DNA of 20,983 nucleotides from JAJXUB01 sp047974805 (GTDB taxonomy: Bacteria > Actinomycetota > Actinomycetes > Actinomycetales > Dermatophilaceae): positions 1 to 20,983 of the forward strand of contig JBKECS010000021.1 of NCBI GenBank assembly GCA_047974805.1, given 5' to 3'. Shown one piece after another: positions 15,213 through 20,983 of this stretch. The notes beneath the pieces are model-generated. The model was not told the DNA's origin, did not search any database, and saw nothing but the letters and a program-made list of their open reading frames with translations. Made by a program: the position numbers and the translations under genes. How positions within the stretch are numbered: position 1 is the first letter of the stretch; every line of letters begins with the position of its first letter.

Positions 15213-15871
15213 CGGAACAGGCCCTCCCGCAATGCGGCCGCGGTCGCGCCGGCCCGGTCACCCACCTGAAGCTTGCGGTACAGCCCCCGCAGGTGGGTCT
15301 TGATGGTCTCTTCGGACAGGACGAGTTCGGCGGCGATGGCCTTGTTGGAATGGCCCGAGACCAACAGCGCGAGTACTTCCGACTCACGCTGGGTCAGCCC
15401 CAGCTGGCTGCCCGGCCAATAGTCGTGGGACTTGGCGCTGGCCGCCGATAGTGCCACCCGCCCGGCTAGGGCCGGGTCGATGACGATGTCGCCCTCGGCA
15501 ACCCTGCGCAGATGCTCCACGAGCTGGTGCGCGTCGATCCGTTTCAGGACATAGCCTTTCGCTCCGGCCCGCAACGCCTGGAAGAGATAGTGCTCGTCGT
15601 CGTAGACCGTCAACATGACCGTCTTGACCTGCGGGTTCGTGGAGGTCAGCCGGGCGACCAGGTCCAGCCCACTGTCCCGGCCGATCCGCACGTCGGACAG
15701 GACGATGTCCGGTTCCTGCTCTGACACCACCTTCTCGGCCTGGGCCGCGCTGGTCGCCGTGCCGACGATGGAGACCGTGTCGTGGAAGTGGCCGAGCATG
15801 GCGGTCAGGCCGTGCAAGACCATCTCGTGGTCATCGACGAGCACAAGGCGCAGGACGGCGGGGTCACCCAT
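15209..15871 (-). CDS. Response regulator, NarL/FixJ (LuxR-type) family
   Basis: The 220-residue regulator carries a receiver domain with Asp13/Asp14, phospho-acceptor Asp60 (IVLSDVRIG), Thr88 and Lys110. It ends in a LuxR-type HTH (158-215: LTQRESEVLALLVSGHSNKAIAAELVLSEETIKTHLRGLYRKL). It is encoded ahead of the kinase and overlaps it by 4 bp. It diverges from rpe with 109 bp between, a gap that holds a CCACACC/GGTGTGG inverted repeat. NarL-type regulators bind DNA as dimers on phosphorylation. Control of the flanking CBB genes is inferred from position alone. A leaderless-type -10 precedes its ATG. Confidence 0.88.
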   Translation of the reverse strand: MGDPAVLRLVLVDDHEMVLHGLTAMLGHFHDTVSIVGTATSAAQAEKVVSEQEPDIVLSDVRIGRDSGLDLVARLTSTNPQVKTVMLTVYDDEHYLFQALRAGAKGYVLKRIDAHQLVEHLRRVAEGDIVIDPALAGRVALSAASAKSHDYWPGSQLGLTQRESEVLALLVSGHSNKAIAAELVLSEETIKTHLRGLYRKLQVGDRAGATAAALREGLFR

Positions 15872-15877
15872 GGGCTA

Positions 15878-15883
15878 ACCATA
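15878..15883 (-). promoter_or_regulatory. -10 box (TATGGT), leaderless, for the response regulator-kinase operon
   Basis: TATGGT on the minus strand ends 6 nt before the ATG at 15871. No Shine-Dalgarno is present. The box lies about 53 bp from the nearest arm of the inverted repeat at 15936-15963. Confidence 0.5.
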
Positions 15884-15935
15884 GGCACCGCAGGACACCG
15901 CTCGGAACATCTCCCCATCCCTTTCACCCCCGGGT

Positions 15936-15963
15936 CCACACCGGCGGGGGATTCGGGGTGTGG
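15936..15963. promoter_or_regulatory. Inverted repeat CCACACC-N14-GGTGTGG, candidate operator
   Basis: Exact 7-bp arms at 15936-15942 and 15957-15963 lie in the divergent gap between the response regulator gene and rpe, ending 17 bp before the GTG at 15981. The position suits an operator for the second cbb half-operon. The 21-bp centre-to-centre spacing (two helical turns) suits a dimeric regulator. The same sequence could also form an mRNA hairpin in the rpe leader. Confidence 0.45.
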
Positions 15964-15980
15964 CCGGTTCACGATGAAGT

Positions 15981-16694
15981 GTGACCATGGACTACCGGCC
16001 ACTCATCGTCCCCTCTGTGCTCCCCGCCGATTTCGCCCAGCTCGGCGCAGAGGTCGAGGACCTGTGCGCTGCCGGGGTCGACCGCATCCAGTGGGACGTC
16101 ATGGACGGCGTCTTCGTGCCCAACCTCACTTTCGGTCCCGACGTCATTGCGGCGGCAAGGCCGCACAGCACGGTGGGGTTCGAGGCCCACCTCATGGTGG
16201 TCAACCCGGATGAGCTCATCCCCCGCTACATCGAGGCCGGGTGCGAGCTGATCATCGTCCATGCCGAGGCGTGCACGCACCTGCACCGCACGCTAGCCCG
16301 GATCCGGGAGCTCGGTGCCCGCTCCGGGGTGGCGCTGAATCCGCATACGCCGGCAACGGTGGTCGAGCATGTCCTCGAGGTGACCGACCTCCTCCTGCCG
16401 ATGACCGTCAATCCCGGTTTCGGCGGACAGAAGTACATCGGGGCCGTCGAACCCAAGGTTGCCCAATTGCGCTCCATGATCGCCGCCAGTGGCGCCAAGA
16501 TCGAACTCGAGGTCGACGGCGGGATCACCGACGCCACCATCTCCGGGGCAGCCAGCGCCGGCGCGGACGTCTTCATCTCGGGCAGCTGGATGTACGGCTA
16601 CCCCGGGGGCAAGAGGGCCGCCGTCGACCTGCTCCGATCCACTGCTGCCAGCGCCGCCGACGCCGCTGGAGCTCAGCTGGCTCCGGCCACCTGA
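15981..16694 (+). CDS. rpe: Ribulose-phosphate 3-epimerase
   Basis: The 237-residue TIM-barrel enzyme interconverts xylulose-5-phosphate and ribulose-5-phosphate for RuBP regeneration. It shows IVPSVLPADFAQLG, DVMDGVFVPNLTFG (39-52, metal and acid/base Asp), EAHLMV, HAEAC, MTVNPGFGGQK (141-151) and EVDGGI with Asp179. All active-site segments are present. The start may be GTG 15981 or ATG 15987, two codons apart; neither has a strong Shine-Dalgarno. An Ala-rich C-terminal tail of about 20 residues follows the normal end of the barrel. It is the first gene of the rpe-tkt-fbp-prk unit. Confidence 0.93.
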   Translation: MTMDYRPLIVPSVLPADFAQLGAEVEDLCAAGVDRIQWDVMDGVFVPNLTFGPDVIAAARPHSTVGFEAHLMVVNPDELIPRYIEAGCELIIVHAEACTHLHRTLARIRELGARSGVALNPHTPATVVEHVLEVTDLLLPMTVNPGFGGQKYIGAVEPKVAQLRSMIAASGAKIELEVDGGITDATISGAASAGADVFISGSWMYGYPGGKRAAVDLLRSTAASAADAAGAQLAPAT

Positions 16695-16743
16695 GCTCAC
16701 CCGTCCACTGCTGACCTATCACACCCCGAGGTGAACCAGACCC

Positions 16744-18756
16744 ATGGGAACCGCCACCGCGCAGGCCGTCTCGACTCGGCCCTTGATGATCGATGCTCCG
16801 GAGAATGCGTCCGTCGATCAGCTTGCCATCAACACCATCCGCTTCCTGGCCGCCGACATGGTCCAGGCAGCGAATTCGGGCCATCCCGGCCTGCCGATGG
16901 GTGCCGCACCGATGGCGTGGACGCTGTTCAGCCGGCATCTGCGCCACGATCCGGCCGATCCGGCATGGCCCGACCGGGACCGGTTCGTGCTCTCCGCCGG
17001 ACACGGATCGGCGCTGCTGTATGCCCTGCTGCACCTGTTCGGCTACGGCGTGAGCACCGCGGACCTGCAACAGTTCCGGCAGCTCGGCTCGGTGACCCCG
17101 GGGCACCCGGAGGTGGGACACACCCCGGGAGTTGAGACGACCACGGGTCCGCTCGGTCAGGGGGTGGCCATGGCCGTCGGCTTGGCGCTGGCCGAACGGA
17201 TGCAGGCCGCCCGCTACTGCGAGATCACCGATCACTACACGTATGTCTTGGCCGGAGACGGATGCCTCATGGAGGGGGTCAGCCACGAGGCCGCGTCCTT
17301 GGCTGGCCAGCTGGGTCTGGGGCGCCTCATCGTGCTGTGGGACGACAACGACATCACCATCGATGGCCCGGTGACGCAGTCCAGTGGTGACGATCAGCGG
17401 TCCCGATTCGCCGCCTACGGGTGGCATACGGTCGCCGTCGCCGACGGCACGGACGTCGCCGCCATTGATGCCGCCATCACGCAGGCCAAGGCGGATCCAC
17501 GGCCGAGCCTCATCGCGGTCCGCACGGTCATCGGCCAGGGAGCCCCAGGCATCGAGGGAACCTCGGCGGCCCACGGAGCCCCGCTGGGGCCGGCGGTGTT
17601 GGAGCAGGCCAAGCAGCGTGCCGGGTTCGACTATCCCGCCTTCGCCGTGCCGGACGAGGTCGCCCAGGCCACCCGTGCGTATGCCACCGCCGGGGCGAGC
17701 GCACACGCCCAATGGGCTGCCCGGTTCGCCAAGTTCGCCGCCGCCGATCCCGCCCGTGCCGAGACCTGGCGCAGGACCTGGGCGGCGGAGGCACCCGCGG
17801 GACTGGCTGCGACGTTGGCCGCCGTTCCGCGGTCGGCCAGCCGGGCCACCCGGGTCGCCTCGCAAGCGATGCTTGCGGCGGTCGCCGAGATGGCTCCCGA
17901 ACTCGTAGGCGGGTCGGCGGACCTGGCCGGATCGACGGGCACCGCCATCGGCGGCGAGGTGATCACCGCCGGGGACTATGCCGGAACGGTCGTGCACGCC
18001 GGCATTCGAGAGTTCGGGATGGCCGCGCTGCTCAACGGGCTGTCTCTGCACGGTGGTTTCCGCGCATACGGAAGCACGTTCTTGGTGTTTAGCGACTACC
18101 TGCGGCCGGCGATCCGGCTCTCGGCCCTGATGAAACAGCCGGTCACCTACATCCTCACGCACGATTCGGTCGCGGTGGGTGAGGACGGGCCCACCCACCA
18201 ACCGATCGAGCACGTGGAGTCGTTGCGGCTCATCCCGGGCCTGCAGGTGATCCGTCCGGCCGACGACCTGGAGACCGCCGCCGCCTGGCAACTGGCCGTG
18301 CAGGCTCGCCAGGCGCCGACAGCGCTCATCCTCAGCCGGCAATCTCTGCCACTCTTGCCGGCTGAGGATGAGGTCGCGGCACACGAGGCGGTGCTGCGCG
18401 ACGGGGCGCGGGTCGTGCGGGATGTGCCTGCCCCGGCAGTGGAGATCGTCGCCTCCGGGTCGGAGGTTTCCCTGGCGTTGGCCGCTGCCGACCTGCTGGA
18501 TGAGCGTGGCCTGCCGGCACGCGTGGTGTCGGTGCCGTGGCGGGAGCGCTGGGCGACCTCGGCGGGAGCGCGGCGAACCGTGCCCCGGGTCGCGGTCGAG
18601 GCCGGGGTACGCGCCGGGTGGGCCGGGTTTGCCGACGTCGTTGTCGGGCTGGACGAGTTCGGCGCCTCCGGGAAGGGAGATCAGGTGCTGGCCCACTTTG
18701 GTTTCACCCCAGAGGCGGTTGCCGACGCCGCCGCATCCGTGGCCGCGCAGAGCTGA
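16744..18756 (+). CDS. tkt: Transketolase
   Basis: The 670-residue thiamine-diphosphate enzyme moves two-carbon units in the regenerative phase of the CBB cycle and the pentose phosphate pathway. Landmarks are SGHPGLPMGAAPMA with His47, SAGHGSALLYALLHLFGYG, the ThDP motif GDGCLMEG (171-178) and WDDNDITIDG. Catalytic Glu423 lies in IREFGMAA, with THDSVAVGEDGPTHQPIEH about 50 residues on. Length and all three domains are normal. The ATG at 16744 follows GAGGTG by about 10 nt. It starts 49 bp after rpe and ends 16 bp before fbp, so it is clearly part of the operon. Whether it is the only transketolase gene cannot be known from this window. Confidence 0.94.
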   Translation: MGTATAQAVSTRPLMIDAPENASVDQLAINTIRFLAADMVQAANSGHPGLPMGAAPMAWTLFSRHLRHDPADPAWPDRDRFVLSAGHGSALLYALLHLFGYGVSTADLQQFRQLGSVTPGHPEVGHTPGVETTTGPLGQGVAMAVGLALAERMQAARYCEITDHYTYVLAGDGCLMEGVSHEAASLAGQLGLGRLIVLWDDNDITIDGPVTQSSGDDQRSRFAAYGWHTVAVADGTDVAAIDAAITQAKADPRPSLIAVRTVIGQGAPGIEGTSAAHGAPLGPAVLEQAKQRAGFDYPAFAVPDEVAQATRAYATAGASAHAQWAARFAKFAAADPARAETWRRTWAAEAPAGLAATLAAVPRSASRATRVASQAMLAAVAEMAPELVGGSADLAGSTGTAIGGEVITAGDYAGTVVHAGIREFGMAALLNGLSLHGGFRAYGSTFLVFSDYLRPAIRLSALMKQPVTYILTHDSVAVGEDGPTHQPIEHVESLRLIPGLQVIRPADDLETAAAWQLAVQARQAPTALILSRQSLPLLPAEDEVAAHEAVLRDGARVVRDVPAPAVEIVASGSEVSLALAAADLLDERGLPARVVSVPWRERWATSAGARRTVPRVAVEAGVRAGWAGFADVVVGLDEFGASGKGDQVLAHFGFTPEAVADAAASVAAQS

Positions 18757-18772
18757 AGGGACGGGACCTCAC

Positions 18773-19843
18773 ATGTTGACCGGACGGACCACCCTGACCC
18801 AGTTCCTCATTGAGGAGCGTCGTCGCTTCCCCGAATCGACTGGCTCCCTCAATGGCCTCATCCTCGACGTGGCCTTGGCCTGCCGTGCCATTTCGCAGAA
18901 GGTGCGCGAGGGCGCCCTCGGCGGCGCGCACGGCTCGTCCGGGATGATCAATGTCCAGGGCGAGGAGCAGAAGGAGCTCGACCTCGTCGCCAACACGTCC
19001 TTCCTGCGGTCCACTGAGTGGGGTGGGCACGTGGCGGGCATGGTCAGCGAGGAGCTGGACGAGGTCTATCCCACCCCGGAGGAGTTCCCGCGCGGGGCAT
19101 ACCTGTTGTCCTTCGATCCGCTGGACGGATCGAGCAACATCGACAACAACGGGACGATCGGCAGCATCTTCTCTATCTCACGGGCGCCTGATCCCGATCG
19201 GGCGGTGGTCGAGGCCGACTTCTTCCAACCCGGATCGACCCAGGTCGCGGCCGGATATGCCATCTATGGACCCAGCACCGTGCTCGTCCTCACCGTGGGG
19301 CGCGGGGTGCACGGCTTCACCTTGGACCCATCCCTGGGGGAGTTCTTCCTGACCCACCAGGACATGCGGGTTCCGGTGGCCACGACGGAGTTCGCCATCA
19401 ACAGCTCCAATGAGCGGTTCTGGGAGCCGGCGGTGAAGCGGTATGTGCGCGAAGCGCTGGACGGGCGGACCGGGCCGCGGGGCAAGGACTTCAACATGCG
19501 CTGGGTTGCATCGATGGTGGCGGACGTGCACCGGATCCTCACCCGTGGCGGTGTCTTCCTCTACCCCTACGACACCAAGGACCCGTCCCGGGCCGGACGC
19601 TTGCGGCTGCTCTACGAGGGTTCCCCGGTGGCGTTCATCATGGAACAGGCCGGCGGCCGGGCGACCACCGGCCGGGAGCGAATCCTCGACATCGTGCCGC
19701 ACGATATCCACCAGCGGGTGCCGTTCATTTTCGGCTCGGCCGAGGAGGTGGAGCGCATCGAGCGCTATCACGCCGAGCCGGAGGTGCCCGCTGAACGGGA
19801 CATCCCCCTGTATGCCTCGCGGGGGCTGTTCCGGGGCGTCTGA
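18773..19843 (+). CDS. fbp: Fructose-1,6-bisphosphatase, class I
   Basis: The 356-residue product is a class I FBPase: VSEELDE with metal-binding glutamates near 93, the metal and phosphate site DPLDGSSNID (115-124), SSNERFW, FNMRWVASMVADVHRILTRG, GGVFLYPYD and a C-terminal EQAGGRATTG. It removes the 1-phosphate of fructose-1,6-bisphosphate and may also act on sedoheptulose-1,7-bisphosphate, as cbb-encoded bacterial enzymes can. Most actinobacteria use a GlpX (class II) FBPase in central metabolism, so a class I enzyme here fits acquisition together with the CBB set. Homology begins at ATG 18773; a longer open frame upstream overlaps transketolase and is not real. Confidence 0.93.
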   Translation: MLTGRTTLTQFLIEERRRFPESTGSLNGLILDVALACRAISQKVREGALGGAHGSSGMINVQGEEQKELDLVANTSFLRSTEWGGHVAGMVSEELDEVYPTPEEFPRGAYLLSFDPLDGSSNIDNNGTIGSIFSISRAPDPDRAVVEADFFQPGSTQVAAGYAIYGPSTVLVLTVGRGVHGFTLDPSLGEFFLTHQDMRVPVATTEFAINSSNERFWEPAVKRYVREALDGRTGPRGKDFNMRWVASMVADVHRILTRGGVFLYPYDTKDPSRAGRLRLLYEGSPVAFIMEQAGGRATTGRERILDIVPHDIHQRVPFIFGSAEEVERIERYHAEPEVPAERDIPLYASRGLFRGV

Positions 19844-19868
19844 ACGTCTGCCGCCACCATCCGCGGCG

Positions 19869-19918
19869 CCGGACCGCCATCGGACCCCGGACCCCGGACC
19901 GCCACCGGACCCCGGACC
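19869..19918 (+). repeat. 25-bp tandem duplication in the fbp-prk gap
   Basis: Units 19869-19893 and 19894-19918 differ at one base (T/C). Each consists of GGACC-rich subrepeats (CCGGACC, CGGACCCCGGACC). The array fills nearly half of the 113-bp gap between fbp and prk, in an operon whose preceding gaps are 16-49 bp. Confidence 0.85.
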
Positions 19919-19956
19919 CGCTTGCACACCATTGAACGTCGGAAGGACCAGAGCAC

Positions 19957-20826
19957 ATGTCGACCAAGCATCCCGTCGTCGCTATCACCGGATCGTCCGG
20001 GGCAGGGACGACCTCGGTGAAGAACACCTTCGCCCAGATCTTCCGCCGCGAGGGGGTCAACGCAGGATTCGTCGAGGGCGACAGCTTCCATCGGTTCGAT
20101 CGCGCCGAGATGAAGGAATTGCTGAAGAAGCCCGGGAATGACGGACACCTGTTGTCCCATTTCGGGCCCGAGGCCAACCTGTTGCCTGAGCTGGCCCAAC
20201 TGTTCGAGACCTATGGTCAGACCGGCACCGGGAAGGTGCGCAAGTACCTCCACGACGACGTCGAGGCGGCGCCGTACGACCAACCGCCGGGCACGTTCAC
20301 CCCGTGGGAGGAGTTGGCCGAGGGGACGGATCTGGTGTTCTACGAGGGCCTGCATGGGGCGGCGGTCGGGGATGGCTTCGACGTCTCGGCGCATACCGAC
20401 CTGGCCATCGGGGTGGTGCCGGTGATCAACTTGGAGTGGATCCAGAAGCTGCACCGGGACAAGTCGATGCGGGGCTATTCGGACGAGGCGGTCATGGACA
20501 CGATCCTGCGGCGGATGCACGACTACGTGCACTACATCACGCCGCAGTTCTCCCGGACCGACATCAATTTCCAGCGTGTGCCCGTGGTTGACACGTCCAA
20601 CCCGTTCATCGCCCGCACGATCCCCACTGCGGATGAGTCCATGTTGGTCATCCGGTTTAGGGACCCGGCCGGGATCGACTTCTCCTACCTGTTGTCCATG
20701 CTGCACGACTCGTTTATGTCGCGGGCAAACACCATCGTCGTGCCCGGCGGCAAGATGGACCTGGCCATGCAGCTGATCTTCACTCCGATGCTGTGGCGGC
20801 TGATGGACCGTCGGAAGGCCGCCTGA
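19957..20826 (+). CDS. prk: Phosphoribulokinase, class I (proteobacterial type)
   Basis: The 289-residue kinase phosphorylates ribulose-5-phosphate to ribulose-1,5-bisphosphate, the RuBisCO substrate. It has a P-loop GSSGAGTTS (12-20), VEGDSFHRFDR with Asp42, His45 and Arg49, YLHDD, the Walker-B-like FYEGLHG (Glu130) and LHRDKSMRGYS with Arg167, Asp168 and Arg172. Length (about 290) and the GSSGAGTTS loop are those of octameric class I PRKs of proteobacteria; the plant and cyanobacterial class II enzymes are longer. The family is typically NADH-activated. AGGAC lies about 10 nt before the ATG. It is the last gene of the second half-operon; the stop codon is part of a hairpin. Confidence 0.94.
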   Translation: MSTKHPVVAITGSSGAGTTSVKNTFAQIFRREGVNAGFVEGDSFHRFDRAEMKELLKKPGNDGHLLSHFGPEANLLPELAQLFETYGQTGTGKVRKYLHDDVEAAPYDQPPGTFTPWEELAEGTDLVFYEGLHGAAVGDGFDVSAHTDLAIGVVPVINLEWIQKLHRDKSMRGYSDEAVMDTILRRMHDYVHYITPQFSRTDINFQRVPVVDTSNPFIARTIPTADESMLVIRFRDPAGIDFSYLLSMLHDSFMSRANTIVVPGGKMDLAMQLIFTPMLWRLMDRRKAA

Positions 20827-20841
20827 CCCTGTGCGTCAGGC
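20821..20841 (+). terminator. Hairpin overlapping the prk stop codon
   Basis: GCCTGAC (20821-20827) pairs exactly with GTCAGGC (20835-20841) around a 7-nt loop. The prk TGA (20824-20826) lies within the left arm. No T-run follows. It is a plausible but weak end-of-operon terminator or mRNA 3'-stabilising stem. Confidence 0.4.
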
Positions 20842-20921
20842 TGAGGTAAGGCACCACTGTTGGCGGGTCGCTCCACGCGCTGCCACCACCGCGGTCAGGC
20901 GACGAGGCAGATCGTGGTCGG

Positions 20922-20983
20922 CTACTCCATGGCGTCGAGCACGGCCAGGGACCAGCACCAGCGGGCCAGCTCGCGGGCGATCG
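20922..20983 (-). CDS. IS110-family transposase, C-terminal end (cut by window edge)
   Basis: On the minus strand, the last bases of the window read IARELARWCWSLAVLDAME followed by TAG at 20922-20924. The peptide IARELA-W-CWSLA is, as I recall, the usual C-terminal end of actinobacterial IS110-type transposases. Only about 20 codons are visible. It places a mobile element about 100 bp beyond the end of the prk operon. Confidence 0.5.
   Translation of the reverse strand, partial: IARELARWCWSLAVLDAME

Noticed and set aside
16573..18696. A 707-codon open frame antisense to transketolase
   Set aside because: It is a GC-driven shadow: Gly/Arg-rich, low-complexity peptide with no family motifs, opposite a gene with all transketolase motifs intact.

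Overview
The window reads as a GC-rich chromosomal segment of an actinobacterium (high-GC Gram-positive). Support comes from the conserved trio of a LytR_C protein, a small 'VapB-like' protein and a HerA-like ATPase, from IS481 and IS110 transposase ends of actinobacterial type, and from at least six genes with a TANNNT -10 box only 6-8 nt before the start codon (leaderless style). The genus cannot be fixed from the sequence; a Micrococcales member is a guess.

Region 1 (1 to about 3000) is a decaying accessory island. It opens with the end of an IS481-type element (minus strand), then a strong hairpin. A graveyard follows: a truncated HNH endonuclease, the C-terminal part of an AbiEi-type antitoxin, a minimal nucleotidyltransferase (MNT) antitoxin and its HEPN toxin partner, and two unrecognised fragments on opposite strands. 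One base (C1691) seems to have removed both the MNT stop and the HEPN start. Clustered TACCGCAG direct repeats lie at both ends of the island, as expected of integrase or attachment sites.

Region 2 (about 3000 to 8500) is mostly ordinary chromosome: a small PEGA-like protein, an N-terminally truncated DedA protein, LytR_C, the VapB-like protein, the HerA-like ATPase, a beta-hydroxyacid-dehydrogenase-like oxidoreductase and an AEC-family permease. A perfect 25-bp hairpin (8450-8502) separates the permease from the next gene.

Region 3 (8522 to 20826) is the metabolic core. A propionyl/acetyl-CoA synthetase gene (prpE-like) diverges from a Calvin-Benson-Bassham (CBB) cluster in two rightward halves: cbbY-cbbM-fba (10652-13850) and rpe-tkt-fbp-prk (15981-20826). 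Between them, on the opposite strand, sit a NarL-type response regulator and a soluble GAF-containing histidine kinase. RuBisCO is form II, with every active-site residue I checked in the same position as in the Rhodospirillum rubrum enzyme. Together PRK, RuBisCO, aldolase, FBPase, transketolase and epimerase supply CO2 fixation and most of ribulose-1,5-bisphosphate regeneration; PGK, GAPDH, TPI and ribose-5-phosphate isomerase would have to be encoded elsewhere. CbbY would remove the inhibitor xylulose-1,5-bisphosphate. No CbbR, small subunit, CbbQ/CbbO or CbbX is present, so the nested two-component system is the best local candidate regulator. The window ends in the 3' end of an IS110-type transposase gene.

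The main point of interest is a compact form II CBB cluster, with a proteobacterial-type phosphoribulokinase and an embedded two-component system, in an actinobacterial background where form I enzymes are the ones usually described.
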